A stretch of DNA of 64,000 nucleotides. It comes from Candidatus Thiosymbion ectosymbiont of Catanema sp. Cochon2018. Lineage in GTDB: Bacteria; Pseudomonadota; Gammaproteobacteria; Chromatiales; Chromatiaceae. Below the pieces are notes generated by a model. The model ran no database searches. It was not told the origin of the DNA and saw only the letters and a program-made list of their open reading frames with translations. The position numbers were made by a program, and so were the translations under genes. Positions 15,247 to 23,821 of this stretch are shown here, one piece after another; positions within the stretch are counted from its first letter, which is position 1; the number at the start of each line of letters is the position of its first letter. The stretch spans positions 552,888-616,887 of the forward strand of contig WYCW01000001.1 of NCBI GenBank assembly GCA_011392765.1, read 5' to 3'.

Positions 15247-15882
15247 TCAGGCAGTTTCCGTAGCCATCTCCCACTCCGCCTCCGTCAGGCTTTTACCGAA
15301 GGCGGGCCAGGCGAAGATGCGCCGGGCATAGTCGGACACGGCATGGGCCTGCGCCGGCAGGTCGATGCCCAATAGCGGGAGGCGCCATAACAGGGGCGCC
15401 ACGCAGCAATCCACCAGGGAGAACTCATTGTTCATAAAGAAGGGGTTGGCCGCGAATACCGGGGAGGTGGCGATCAGACTCTCGCGCAGTTCCCTGCGTG
15501 CCGTGGCCGCCTGATCATCGGGACCCGCGAGGATCCGCTCCATCAGGGTATACCAGTCGTGTTCCACGCGGTACATGTAAAGTCGGGAAGTAGCGCGTGA
15601 AACCGGGTCGACGGGGAGTAGCGGCGGGTGCGGAAACCGCTCGTCCAGGTACTCCATGATGATGTGTGACTCGTAGAGCCGCAGGTCCCGGTCCACTAAC
15701 GTAGGCACGGTTCCATAGGGATTGAAATCCATGACCTCGTCGGGTAGGTCCCGGACAGACACATCGACGATGTCGACGGAGATGCCCTTTTCCGCCAGCA
15801 CGATCCGCACCCGGTGGCAGTGTGGGTCCCTGGGGTCGGAAAACAGGGTCATGACGGATCGTCTGGTTGCGGCCACTGCCAT
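15247..15882 (-). CDS. sspA: Stringent starvation protein A (GST-like RNA polymerase-associated protein)
   Basis: 211 residues with a glutathione S-transferase fold. The thioredoxin-like half has VMTLFSDPRDPHCHRVRIVL and NPYGTVPTLVDRDLRLYESH, the helical half MEYLDERFPHPPLLPVDPV and SLVDCCVAPLLWRLP. The PHCHRVRIVLAEK segment is characteristic of SspA, which binds RNA polymerase and acts in acid and starvation responses, without transferase activity. The ATG overlaps the petC stop (TGATG), so it belongs to the same transcript as petABC and is followed by sspB. A slightly longer start 6 codons upstream overlaps petC and is less likely. Confidence 0.95.
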   Translation of the reverse strand: MAVAATRRSVMTLFSDPRDPHCHRVRIVLAEKGISVDIVDVSVRDLPDEVMDFNPYGTVPTLVDRDLRLYESHIIMEYLDERFPHPPLLPVDPVSRATSRLYMYRVEHDWYTLMERILAGPDDQAATARRELRESLIATSPVFAANPFFMNNEFSLVDCCVAPLLWRLPLLGIDLPAQAHAVSDYARRIFAWPAFGKSLTEAEWEMATETA

Positions 15883-16895
15883 CAATGGACGTCCTTCCAA
15901 TATTCTTTTTTGAGGAGGTAGGCGAGAACGAAAAGTACGCCCAGAAAGAGCAGCACATAGATGCCTAACTGCCGGCGTTCGAGCTTTACGGGCTCACCGG
16001 CGTAGGTCAGAAAATTCGTCAGGTCGCGGACCATCCGGTCGTATTTCTTCGCCAATAGGTGTACCCACAGGTCGCGGAGCATTCGGTCGTATTCCTCTGC
16101 CGACAGGCTATCCGACTGCACCAACAGGTCTCGGAGCATTCGGTGGTATTCCTCCGCCGACAGACTATCCGACTGTACCGACAGGTCGCGGACTATTCGG
16201 TCGTATTCCTCCGCCGACAGGCTATCCGACTGTACCAACAGGTCGCGGACTATTCGGTCGTATTCCTTTGCCGACAGGCTATCCGACTGTACCAACAGGT
16301 CGTGGACCATACGGTCGTATTCTTCCGGTGACAGACTGTCCGACTTTATCGGCTCGAAGCCCTGCAACGGGCCATGGTGCTCACCCTCGGCCTCCGCATA
16401 GACGGCCTTCTGCAACCCCTGGTGATTGGCCAAGACATGCGGCATGCCCACATCGGGAAACACTGCGTTGTTCACCCCGTAAGGCCGGCTCTCGTCCACA
16501 TAGAAGCTCTTGAGGTACGTAAAAACCCAATCCGGGCTGCGCCAGCGGGTAACCAGCGTCAGATCGGGTATCGCGGTACCGAACCACTTTTCGCCGTCCT
16601 CCGGGCGCATGGTGCTGACCATCGGATCGCCCGGCTTGGTCTCCTTATCGAAGATGAAGTTTTGACGCACCTGAACCTCGTCGAGCCCGAGGTCCTCGCC
16701 CATCCGGTTGTAGCGCATATATTTGAGGGAGTGGCAGCCCATGCAATGGTCGACAAAGTACTCGGCGCCCCGCTGCAGGGACTCTTTGTCCGCGAGGTCG
16801 ATGTCTGCCTCCTCCAGGGGTAGGCTACCGCCCCCGGAGGCTAGGGCGAACACGGGTGCCAGCAAGAGAACGGATGTGATTATCGATCTTTTCAT
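15882..16895 (-). CDS. petC: Cytochrome c1 of the bc1 complex, with an expanded 19-residue repeat
   Basis: 337 residues; about 240 is usual. A signal peptide (MKRSIITSVLLLAPVFALAS) precedes the mature periplasmic domain. Haem c is bound by CMGCH (residues 51-55), and the distal Met lies in the GMPHVL region. A C-terminal anchor (GIYVLLFLGVLFVLAYLLKK) holds it in the membrane. The extra length is five copies of a 19-residue unit (SDSLSAEEYDRMVRDLLVQ and variants, residues 185-279) placed just before the canonical YDRMVRDLTNFLTYAGEP that leads to the anchor. Removing them leaves 242 residues. It overlaps petB by 4 bp and passes electrons from the Rieske centre to soluble cytochromes. Confidence 0.96.
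   Translation of the reverse strand: MKRSIITSVLLLAPVFALASGGGSLPLEEADIDLADKESLQRGAEYFVDHCMGCHSLKYMRYNRMGEDLGLDEVQVRQNFIFDKETKPGDPMVSTMRPEDGEKWFGTAIPDLTLVTRWRSPDWVFTYLKSFYVDESRPYGVNNAVFPDVGMPHVLANHQGLQKAVYAEAEGEHHGPLQGFEPIKSDSLSPEEYDRMVHDLLVQSDSLSAKEYDRIVRDLLVQSDSLSAEEYDRIVRDLSVQSDSLSAEEYHRMLRDLLVQSDSLSAEEYDRMLRDLWVHLLAKKYDRMVRDLTNFLTYAGEPVKLERRQLGIYVLLFLGVLFVLAYLLKKEYWKDVH
16011..16343 (-). repeat. 57-bp in-frame tandem repeat inside petC, about five and a half copies
   Basis: Units coding SDSLSxEEYxRMxRDLxVQ follow one another every 57 bp, with a few substitutions between copies and a degenerate last copy (LLAKKYDRMVRDL). The period keeps the reading frame. Such repeats expand and contract by slippage or unequal recombination. 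Confidence 0.93.
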
Positions 16896-18190
16896 TTTGT
16901 CACCTTCTCCGGGACCAGCTTGCCCTTAATCCTGCTTATCCAACTTATTTTCGTCACTCTCTCCGGAACCGGCTTGGTCTTATCCAGCTTGCTGTAGATA
17001 GGCATCAGCAGGAAGAACAAGAAATAAAGCACCGTGAAGATTTGCGCGAGCAGGGTCTTGGCCGGCGTGGCCGCCTCCAGGCCCAGCCAGGCCAAAACGA
17101 TGAAGGTAACCGCGAACACGCCGATAGCGATCTTGGAGAGGATCCCCTTATAGCGGATGGACTTCACCTCGCTACGGTCCAGCCAGGGCAGGAAGAACAG
17201 GATCAGAATGGCCGCGAACATTACCACCACGCCCGGGAATTGGGAGCCGAACATGGGCGGGACCGCCCGTAAGATGGCGTAGTAGGGTGTGAAGTACCAC
17301 ACGGGGGCGATATGTTCCGGCGTCTTCAGGGGATCGGCGGGCTGGAAGTTCGGTGGCTCCAGGAACAAGCCGCCGAAGTCCGGCCAAAAGAAGACCACCG
17401 CCGAGAACAGGATCAGGAAACCCACGACCCCGACGATGTCCTTGACCGTGTAATAGGGATGGAACGGGATCCCGTCCGCCGGTGCCTTATCGTCCCAGCG
17501 ATTGCCCTTGGGGCCCTTCTTGATCTCGATCCCGTCCGGGTTGTTGGAGCCCACCTTGTGCAGGGCGACGATATGGATGAACACGAGCCCCGCGATCAGG
17601 AAGGGCACCAGGAAGTGGAAGGCGAAGAATCGGTTCAGGGTGGCATCGGAGATGACATAATCGCCCCGCACCCATACCGACAGGTCCTCGCCGATGCCGG
17701 GAACCGCCGCGAACAGGTTGACGATGACCTGGGCGCCCCAGTAGGACATCTGCCCCCAGGGCAGGAGATAGCCGAAAAAGGCGGTGGCCATCATGGCCAG
17801 ATAGAGGATTACGCCGATGATCCACAGAAGCTCGCGCGGCTTGCGGTAGGAGCCGTAGAGCAGGGCGCGGAACATGTGCAGATAGATGAGAATGAAGAAG
17901 GCCGACGCGCCGGTGGAGTGCAGGTAACGCAGGAGCCAGCCCCAATTCACATCGCGCATGATATAGGCGACCGAGGCGAAGGCATCGTCCGCCGAGGGCT
18001 TGTAGCTCATGGTCAGCCACAGGCCGGTGACGATCTGCAGCACCAGCACCAGAATCGCCAGGGAGCCCATGTAGTACCAGAAATTGAAGTTCTTGGGCGC
18101 ATAGTATTCGGACAGATGCTCCTTCCAAACCTTGGTGAGCGGGAAACGCTCGTCGATCCAACCGAGGAATCCGGTACTCTCTGTACTCAT
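16892..18190 (-). CDS. petB: Cytochrome b of the bc1 complex
   Basis: 432 residues with about eight or nine membrane helices. The four haem-ligating His lie in LLRYLHSTGASAFFILIYLHMFR and FFAFHFLVPFLIAGLVFIHI. The Qo-site motif reads PVWY (APVWYFTPYYAILR), with Val where many organisms have Glu; PVWY is also known in proteobacteria. The extreme C-terminus contains a short duplication, KPVPERVTK and KLVPEKVTK about 12 residues apart. It overlaps petA by one base and petC by four, forming the operon petA-petB-petC-sspA-sspB. It oxidises ubiquinol and moves protons across the inner membrane. Confidence 0.97.
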   Translation of the reverse strand: MSTESTGFLGWIDERFPLTKVWKEHLSEYYAPKNFNFWYYMGSLAILVLVLQIVTGLWLTMSYKPSADDAFASVAYIMRDVNWGWLLRYLHSTGASAFFILIYLHMFRALLYGSYRKPRELLWIIGVILYLAMMATAFFGYLLPWGQMSYWGAQVIVNLFAAVPGIGEDLSVWVRGDYVISDATLNRFFAFHFLVPFLIAGLVFIHIVALHKVGSNNPDGIEIKKGPKGNRWDDKAPADGIPFHPYYTVKDIVGVVGFLILFSAVVFFWPDFGGLFLEPPNFQPADPLKTPEHIAPVWYFTPYYAILRAVPPMFGSQFPGVVVMFAAILILFFLPWLDRSEVKSIRYKGILSKIAIGVFAVTFIVLAWLGLEAATPAKTLLAQIFTVLYFLFFLLMPIYSKLDKTKPVPERVTKISWISRIKGKLVPEKVTK

Positions 18191-18783
18191 CAGGCTACTC
18201 CTCCATCTTCACCGATCAGGATGACGGTGTCGGAAATATAGGTGTGCTTGGGTATCTCCAGATTGATCGGTGCCGGAACCCCGGCGTAGACGCGCCCGGC
18301 CAGGTCGAAGCGGGAGCCGTGGCAGGGGCAGAAGAAGCCACCCTTCCATTCCGACCCCAGATCGGCGGGGGCAACCTCGGGACGGTAGGTCGGGGAGCAG
18401 CCCAAGTGGGTACAGATGCCCACGGCCACCAGATATTGGGGCTTGATCGAGCGCGTCACATTCTGACAACTTTCCGGCTGCACGGATGCCGCCGAGCCCG
18501 GGTCCGCCAGCAGCTGGTCCAACTCGGGGAGGGCGGCCAACATCTCCTCGGTACGATTTACTACCCATACTGGCTTGCCGCGCCACTTGACCCGCAGCAT
18601 GGCGCCCGGTTCCAGCTTGCCGATATCTGCCTCCACCGGCGCCCCGGCCGCCCGGGCCCTGGCGCTCGGGTTCATGGAAGCAATGAAGGGAACGGCTGCG
18701 TAACCGGCACCCACGGCCCCGACCACGCTGGTTGCGGCGACCAGGACCCGCCGCCTCTTGTTATCCACGCCTTGTGCGCTCAT
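18190..18783 (-). CDS. petA: Rieske iron-sulfur subunit of the bc1 complex
   Basis: 197 residues. The N-terminus has a twin-arginine-like [20 protein letters not shown] anchor, used for Tat-dependent insertion of Rieske proteins. The two cluster-binding loops CTHLGC and CPCHGS are intact, with Cys-His ligands and the disulfide Cys pair. It accepts an electron from ubiquinol and swings to cytochrome c1. The gene is the first of the petABC-sspAB operon. A purine-rich GGGGG lies about 10 bases before the ATG. A 580-bp gap upstream, on the porin side, presumably holds the operon promoter, but I see no clear -35/-10 pair. Confidence 0.97.
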   Translation of the reverse strand: MSAQGVDNKRRRVLVAATSVVGAVGAGYAAVPFIASMNPSARARAAGAPVEADIGKLEPGAMLRVKWRGKPVWVVNRTEEMLAALPELDQLLADPGSAASVQPESCQNVTRSIKPQYLVAVGICTHLGCSPTYRPEVAPADLGSEWKGGFFCPCHGSRFDLAGRVYAGVPAPINLEIPKHTYISDTVILIGEDGGVA

Positions 18784-18890
18784 TTGTCTGACGACCCCCG
18801 GTAGGCTTTATCAGGTTGCGCTTCCAGGACGAAAGCCCCCGGATCCTGTCCGATTTACGACGGTTCTCCTGTGGAATCAAGGAGACCGGT

Positions 18891-18953
18891 CAGATTTTCT
18901 GCTCGATTTCGTTAAATAGATCCACTATTCGCCTCAATCGAGCGGAAAATCTG
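18891..18953. repeat. 18-bp inverted repeat upstream of petABC
   Basis: CAGATTTTCTGCTCGATT (18891-18908) pairs with AATCGAGCGGAAAATCTG (18936-18953) with one mismatch, separated by 27 bp. It lies about 110 bp upstream of the petA start and could be an operator or an RNA structure in the leader. No regulator is known, so this is only a position worth noting. Confidence 0.55.
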
Positions 18954-19048
18954 CCTCGGTCCCTCGATCCCTCGCTACGAACGCGCAAGCCGAACAGGCT
19001 CCTAGGCGATCAGGAAGGTGAAAATCAGAATATACGAATCAACAAAAA

Positions 19049-19155
19049 TTCCACTTTGTCACATTTCAGATTGACTCAATCGTTTACTTAGGTTTCATTA
19101 CTTCCAGAATCTCCATATAAATCAGTTGCTTAGCCTGCAATGTGGCAAAGTGGAA
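19049..19155. mobile_element. MITE-like element of 107 bp
   Basis: The ends TTCCACTTTGTCACATTTCAG and CTGCAATGTGGCAAAGTGGAA are terminal inverted repeats with two mismatches. No coding capacity lies between. A single end of the same kind occurs at 10061-10083. The parent transposase is not in the window. Confidence 0.55.
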
Positions 19156-19310
19156 CTATCAAAACCAGCAATGTATTTTCACTGATATAACCTTGATGGG
19201 TCAAGGAGCATGTCAAGACCCGTGAGATTGTATACTTTTTCTTGAACAGATTGAGTTTGTGCTCCGAACCACATCCTTCTATCCGTAGATTACGCAGATT
19301 TCCACAAGTG

Positions 19311-19338
19311 AAAAAAAACGGGGCCCGCAGGCCCCGTT
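19311..19338 (-). terminator. Rho-independent terminator of the porin gene
   Basis: On the minus strand AACGGGGCCTGCGGGCCCCGTT forms a 9-bp GC-rich hairpin followed at once by eight T residues. It lies 27 bp after the porin stop codon. Confidence 0.92.
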
Positions 19339-19364
19339 AACGCCACGGAAAATCCAAGCCGGGC

Positions 19365-20531
19365 TTAGAAGTCGTGCATCACGCCGAGCGAGAAGCCCTT
19401 CCAATCATTCTCCTCGGTTTCCTCCACATCGACGCTGGTGTACAGGGCATAGACCTTGGTGCGCGTGGTGAAGTCGTGGTCGAGACCGACGGCCCAGGTC
19501 TTTCGCTTCACATCGATATTTTGGGGGGCATATTCCAGGTTGCTATGACCATACATGCCCTTGATCTTACTGTTGCCGAACTTATACCCGGTCTGAACCT
19601 GCCACAAATCGGTCTCGACGTCCTGCGTGAAAGCGCCGTTCTTCCAGTCCTCGTAGATTCCAGTCAGGGTGAAGCCATGGAAGTCCACCATGCCTAAACC
19701 GACCCGCAACTTCTTGAAATCCTCGACGGTAGCGGCAGTGGTGGTGTCTGCCGTGCCGGGAACCTGGAGGAAGTTGGTGCCGCCGGCGGCGGTGAAGGCG
19801 GGAACCAAGAGTTGGTTGGAGTTGCCGAGCTCCTTACCCATTACCTCATAGGCGGCACTGAAGTGCCAGGGGCCATTGCCGTAAACAGCGGCGACGGAAT
19901 AACCCTCGGCCAAGCCGTCGGAGTTGTCGTTTTCGGTCCCGTCGACAGTGCTTGCGGCACCGGGCACGGCGGCGACGGCAAATCTGAAGCCGCTCCAGTT
20001 GGGGCTCATGAAGGCAACGGTGTTATCGGCGCGGACATCGCTGAAGCCGACGGTGCCTTCGTTGTCGGCCATGGTGTCGTTGAACATCTCCAACCTGCTG
20101 GTGGAGAGCTTGTACGGGGTGTCATGACGGCCGAATAAGAGGGTACCGAAGTCGCCCCCCAGACCGACGTAGCTGTTACGCATCCTGATCCCAGCCCCGA
20201 GACCGGTGCCGAAAGGATCGTCCCTATCGCCGTCGCTGATGTGATAGTCGTTCTCATTGGCCAAGGGTATACCGAGCTCTACCTGATAGATGCCCTTCAG
20301 GCCGCCGGCGATCTCCTCGGAGCCCCTGACGCCGATACGACTGGCGCGAGTATTACCTCGACCTTTCTTACCCTTGCTCATGGTCCAGCCTTTGAAGCCC
20401 GTGTCATTGACACGCAGGTCGAAGTAGTCGAGGCTCACATGTGCCTTGCCATAGAGGATAGCATCGGCCAGGACCGCCGTCGGAGCAGCGATGGCGGCCG
20501 CGACCGCCACGGAAAGGAGCTTTTTATTCAT
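19365..20531 (-). CDS. Outer-membrane porin (16-strand, general diffusion type)
   Basis: 388 residues. MNKKLLSVAVAAAIAAPTAVLA is a clean signal peptide cut before DAILYGKAHVSLDYFD, the usual start of Gram-negative porins. Alternating strands, VGLGGDFGTLLFGRHDTPYK (the loop-3 region near residue 120) and a C-terminal Phe (GVMHDF), needed for BAM-mediated assembly, identify a trimeric porin. The open frame extends upstream through a tRNA gene, so the ATG at 20531 with GGAGAA before it is the true start. It has its own promoter (20603-20631) and terminator and is probably strongly expressed. Substrate preference cannot be read from the sequence. Confidence 0.94.
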   Translation of the reverse strand: MNKKLLSVAVAAAIAAPTAVLADAILYGKAHVSLDYFDLRVNDTGFKGWTMSKGKKGRGNTRASRIGVRGSEEIAGGLKGIYQVELGIPLANENDYHISDGDRDDPFGTGLGAGIRMRNSYVGLGGDFGTLLFGRHDTPYKLSTSRLEMFNDTMADNEGTVGFSDVRADNTVAFMSPNWSGFRFAVAAVPGAASTVDGTENDNSDGLAEGYSVAAVYGNGPWHFSAAYEVMGKELGNSNQLLVPAFTAAGGTNFLQVPGTADTTTAATVEDFKKLRVGLGMVDFHGFTLTGIYEDWKNGAFTQDVETDLWQVQTGYKFGNSKIKGMYGHSNLEYAPQNIDVKRKTWAVGLDHDFTTRTKVYALYTSVDVEETEENDWKGFSLGVMHDF

Positions 20532-20602
20532 CGGGTTCTCCACTGTTGTTGATTTGCCAAAAATCCGCAGAAACCAGAACGCAAATGTGCCTTGCAGGAT
20601 GA

Positions 20603-20631
20603 ATGATAGACCACCAAGCAACATTCTGCAA
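20603..20631 (-). promoter_or_regulatory. Sigma-70-type promoter of the porin gene
   Basis: On the minus strand TTGCAG (20631-20626) and TATCAT (20608-20603) are separated by 17 bp. The distance to the ATG is about 70 bp. Confidence 0.6.
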
Positions 20632-20707
20632 CAATTTTTTGGAAAAAGATACACCAAATCGATTTGTTGCTTTTTGGGAACAGGGGCGCGAAAAATGCTA
20701 CCAAAAA

Positions 20708-20738
20708 AGAAAGCCGGCGTTTTGCCGGCTTTTTTCGT
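20708..20738 (-). terminator. Terminator behind tRNA-Gln (readable on both strands)
   Basis: AGCCGGCGTTTTGCCGGCT forms a hairpin flanked by T-runs on both sides. On the minus strand it follows the tRNA by a few bases and should end the rplM-rpsI-tRNA transcript. Confidence 0.85.
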
Positions 20739-20743
20739 GACCT

Positions 20744-20817
20744 TGGCTGGGGGACTAGGATTCGAACCTAGGTTGACGGAGTCAGAGTCCGTAGTCCTGC
20801 CGCTAGACGATCCCCCA
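20744..20817 (-). tRNA. tRNA-Gln (anticodon CTG)
   Basis: The minus strand has a 7-bp acceptor stem (TGGGGGA with TCCCCCA), a D-arm with TCTAGCGGCAGGA, an anticodon stem ACGGA/TCCGT around loop CTCTGAC, a T-arm with GGTTCGAAT, and an encoded CCA (20744-20746). Loop positions 34-36 read CTG, decoding CAG. It lies between rpsI and the terminator. Confidence 0.95.
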
Positions 20818-20852
20818 CTTGAACAGTACCCCTCAGTCAATCCTTCGCATTG

Positions 20853-21242
20853 TCACCGCTTCGAGTACTGCGGCCGCTTACGCGCCTTGTGCAACCCCAC
20901 TTTTTTGCGCTCGACCTCGCGGGCATCGCGCGTCAGAAAACCGGCCTGACGCAACGGACGACGCAGCCCCTCGTCGTAATCGACCAGGGCGCGGGCAATG
21001 CCGTGACGTATCGCACCGGCCTGCCCGGAGGTGCCGCCGCCGGTGACGGTAACCCTGAGGTCGACGCGATCCAGCATCGAGACGGTCTCCAGGGGTTGGC
21101 GGACGATCATGCGCGCGGTCTCCCGACCGAAGAACTTATCCAGGGACCGACCGTTGACCAGGATGTTGCCTGAACCGGTAGTCAAAAAGACACGGGCTGT
21201 GGAGCTCTTGCGCCGCCCGGTTGCGTAGTTGAAGTCCGACAT
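20853..21242 (-). CDS. rpsI: Ribosomal protein S9
   Basis: 129 residues, full length. [35 protein letters not shown], and the basic tail [15 protein letters not shown], which reaches the P-site tRNA, are typical. It follows rplM by 17 bp and forms the usual rplM-rpsI operon. Confidence 0.98.
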   Translation of the reverse strand: MSDFNYATGRRKSSTARVFLTTGSGNILVNGRSLDKFFGRETARMIVRQPLETVSMLDRVDLRVTVTGGGTSGQAGAIRHGIARALVDYDEGLRRPLRQAGFLTRDAREVERKKVGLHKARKRPQYSKR

Positions 21243-21259
21243 GGATTGGCTTCCTGTGC

Positions 21260-21688
21260 TCAGATGTCGAGGAGTCGGGGCCGTTGGGCCTGGTGGCGGT
21301 GCTCGGGACCTGCGTATACGTGCAGCTTTTTCAGCATGGCGCGACCGAGCGGATTGCGTGGGAGCATGCCTTTGACGGCGTGAATAATCACTCGCTCCGG
21401 CGCCTTCTCGAGCAGTTTTCCCAAGTTGATGGACTTGAGGTTCCCGATGTAACCCGTGTGGTGGTAGTACATCTTGTTTCGGAGCTTGTTGCCGGTCACC
21501 CGCACCTTCTCGGCATTGACGACAACGATGTAGTCACCGGTATCCACATGGGGGGTGTACTGCACCTTGTGCTTGCCGCGCAGGCGCCGAGCGAGCTCCG
21601 AGGCCAACCTGCCGAGGGTATTGTCTTGCGCATCGACCAGATACCACTCGCGGCGGACCTCCGCGGGCTTGGTACTCTCAGTCCTCAT
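21260..21688 (-). CDS. rplM: Ribosomal protein L13
   Basis: 142 residues, the usual length. [35 protein letters not shown] and [18 protein letters not shown] are conserved L13 blocks. It binds 23S rRNA early in 50S assembly. It is the first gene of the rplM-rpsI operon and is preceded by a good promoter at 21743-21772. The 5' leader is about 50 nucleotides. Confidence 0.98.
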   Translation of the reverse strand: MRTESTKPAEVRREWYLVDAQDNTLGRLASELARRLRGKHKVQYTPHVDTGDYIVVVNAEKVRVTGNKLRNKMYYHHTGYIGNLKSINLGKLLEKAPERVIIHAVKGMLPRNPLGRAMLKKLHVYAGPEHRHQAQRPRLLDI

Positions 21689-21742
21689 GTCCGCTGCTCC
21701 AGGGCCTTAGCTCACATGACTCGAATCCTGATGAAGCGATAA

Positions 21743-21772
21743 ATAATACACTAACCGATGACAGGGTGACAA
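21743..21772 (-). promoter_or_regulatory. Promoter of rplM-rpsI
   Basis: On the minus strand TTGTCA (21772-21767) and TATTAT (21748-21743) are 18 bp apart, about 55 bp before the rplM ATG. Confidence 0.65.
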
Positions 21773-21906
21773 GAATAAGCATGCACCCGCCCACGGCAGG
21801 CACGCATCCCGGCGGAAAATCCTTGGGCGACGGGTATAATCGTCCCCGGTTGGGCAGTTGCGGACCGCGCTGCAGGCGGTCGATCATAACGATAGGAGGT
21901 TTCCGA

Positions 21907-22590
21907 ATGAAACGGCTCATAGGCCTGTTCGCTTGTCTGGCGCCACTCTTGACCGCCGCAGGGGAGTTCAGCTCCACCCTGGTGGTTCAGACCGGCTTCT
22001 TACGGGAAGGCGACCTGATCGTTCGCAACATCACGGACCTGGTGGCCAAAAAGACCTGCATGACCTTCTATATCCGGACCGCCGGGACCAGCCCGATCAC
22101 TGATTGTTATGACGTGATCGGCGAGTTCGGCGCCAACGTCCGGCAGGCGGCGCACCTGAAGGAGAGCGAGTTGGTCATCCGCAAGATCGAGGACTCCAAA
22201 AACAACCGTGCCTGCCTGGTCGCCTACGTCAGCACCCCCGGCACATCGCCGGCGGTGCACTGTTACACGAGCACTCACCGTTTCAAGGAGGGGTTGCAGG
22301 TAGACAGCCATTTGCGCGAAGGCGACCTGGATGTGCACCGGATCTCCGATGCGAGTGCCGGTACGACCTGTCTGGTGGCCTTCGTCAAAACCGAGGGGAC
22401 CGCTCCCTCGACCTTCTGTTATCCGAGTATTCCCAAGGGTGTCGGCCCCCTGCGCCAACAACACACGCTCAAGGAGGGGGACCTGGTCGTCCGGAAGATC
22501 ACCGACGCCGCAAACAACAAGGCGTGCCTGGTAAGCTACGTGAGTACCCAAGGCACCTCGTCGCGGATGTTCTGTTTCGACTACCGCTGA
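21907..22590 (+). CDS. Secreted protein with four tandem 50-residue repeats, unknown function
   Basis: 227 residues starting at ATG 21907 behind a strong AGGAGG (21895-21900). MKRLIGLFACLAPLLTAAG is a signal peptide. The rest is four copies of a unit close to LREGDLxVRKIxDxxNNKAC, then LVxYVxTxGTSPxxxCY. Each has two Cys about 20 residues apart, which could form one disulfide per repeat in the periplasm or outside. I do not recognise the family. A TATAAT at 21835-21840 may serve as -10, but no -35 fits. It stands alone between rplM and adk. Homology between the repeats points to internal duplication of an ancestral 50-residue module. Confidence 0.8.
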   Translation: MKRLIGLFACLAPLLTAAGEFSSTLVVQTGFLREGDLIVRNITDLVAKKTCMTFYIRTAGTSPITDCYDVIGEFGANVRQAAHLKESELVIRKIEDSKNNRACLVAYVSTPGTSPAVHCYTSTHRFKEGLQVDSHLREGDLDVHRISDASAGTTCLVAFVKTEGTAPSTFCYPSIPKGVGPLRQQHTLKEGDLVVRKITDAANNKACLVSYVSTQGTSSRMFCFDYR

Positions 22591-22631
22591 CTAATGCTGT
22601 GGGCCACACGGACGACATGCGGGTAGCCCAA

Positions 22632-22719
22632 TGGACAACATGGACGGTATGGACTGCATGGACCGGGGGGCACACAGCAACCCCTGGTCCACGTAGTCCA
22701 CTTAGTCCATGTCGTCCAC
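22632..22719. repeat. Inverted repeat of the GTCCA-word family
   Basis: GGACAACATGGACGGTATGGA on one side pairs with TCCACTTAGTCCATGTCGTCC on the other, imperfectly. Related structures lie at 31973-32070 and 51478-51600. The 22591-23179 gap otherwise contains only the short repeat AAAGGAATTTATACGCGCTC (22827 on); I see no gene. Confidence 0.75.
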
Positions 22720-23179
22720 AGCGGCTGCCGCCGTCCCTGGTGGCTTTGCCCACCTTAACAGCCGCCAGGATGCCGGCGCTCCCGGCTTGGCCCAATCGAC
22801 ACGGCGGATCGTAACTGGTTAATCGGAAAGGAATTTATACGCGCTCGCCCTAGTCAACAGCCTCTGGTCTTGATTCCGATCATCGGAAAAGGCGAAAATG
22901 CTTAGAAGCCGTCTGGTTAAAAGCAATCCTGAATGATTCGGCGTTGTCGGAGGATTCGACGTGTTGCGTTCGACGCACCAACGCTCGCTGATCGTCTGCT
23001 CAGGTCGTGCCGGCGTCTTAACGCAACCTACACCCACATGACCCCGCGCGCGGCCTGTGGGTCCGGATCTGTTTTAACCAGACAGCTTCTCAAATTACTG
23101 CACGGTTGCCGACAAGGGCCCGTCCGCGCCGCGACAGGTATTCGACATCCCAACAAAACTGGTTATGAGGAGACGACTG

Positions 23180-23821
23180 ATGAGGCTGATCCTTTTAGGC
23201 GCCCCCGGTGCGGGCAAGGGTACCGTGGCCAAGATGCTTACTGCCATCGACGGCTCGGTGCAGATCTCCACCGGCGACATTCTGCGCGCCGCGGTCAAGG
23301 AAGGCACTGAGCTCGGCAAGCAGGCAAAGGCGTTTATGGATGCCGGCGATCTGGTTCCGGACGAGCTCATCATGGGCATCATGAAGGAGCGCCTGAAGGA
23401 AGACGACTGCCGAGTCGGGTTCCTGCTCGACGGTTTCCCGCGCACCATCCCCCAGGCGGAGCAACTCAAGGTCTTATTGGCGGACCTCGGCATCGAGTTG
23501 GACGCGGCCGTGAACCTGGACGTACCTCGGGATGTGATCGTGGACCGCCTGACGACCCGCCGGACCTGCGTCGATTGCGGCGCTATCTATAACGTCAAGT
23601 CGGCGCCTACCAAGGTAGAGGGGGTGTGCGACAAGTGCGGGGGCAAGGTAGTACAGCGCGATGACGAGACCGAGGAGGCGATCTCCAACCGGCTGGACGT
23701 CTACAATGAGAAGACCGCACCCCTGGTGGATTTCTACAAAGGTGAAGGAATATTGGCGGACGTGACCGCCACTTCCAGCGAGGCCGTGGTCGCAACCATT
23801 CGCGAGCGCATCGGCGCTTAG
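23180..23821 (+). CDS. adk: Adenylate kinase with a zinc-type LID
   Basis: 213 residues. The P-loop is LLGAPGAGKGT (5-15), followed by ISTGDILRAAVKEGT and LLDGFPRTIPQAEQL, the AMP-binding blocks. The LID contains CVDCGAIYN and CDKCGGKV, four Cys arranged to bind a structural zinc, as in many Gram-positive and some proteobacterial enzymes. It makes 2 ADP from ATP and AMP. ATG 23180 is used because AGGAG lies 7 bases upstream and the P-loop position fits; the in-frame start five codons earlier overlaps that site. Confidence 0.97.
   Translation: MRLILLGAPGAGKGTVAKMLTAIDGSVQISTGDILRAAVKEGTELGKQAKAFMDAGDLVPDELIMGIMKERLKEDDCRVGFLLDGFPRTIPQAEQLKVLLADLGIELDAAVNLDVPRDVIVDRLTTRRTCVDCGAIYNVKSAPTKVEGVCDKCGGKVVQRDDETEEAISNRLDVYNEKTAPLVDFYKGEGILADVTATSSEAVVATIRERIGA

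Noticed and set aside
16892-18190. PVWY in place of PEWY in cytochrome b as a defect
   Set aside because: PVWY is a known natural variant among proteobacteria, so it is not treated as unusual.
20532-20840. In-frame extension of the porin gene through the tRNA
   Set aside because: It would translate a tRNA gene and a terminator; signal peptide, promoter and ribosome binding site place the start at 20531.
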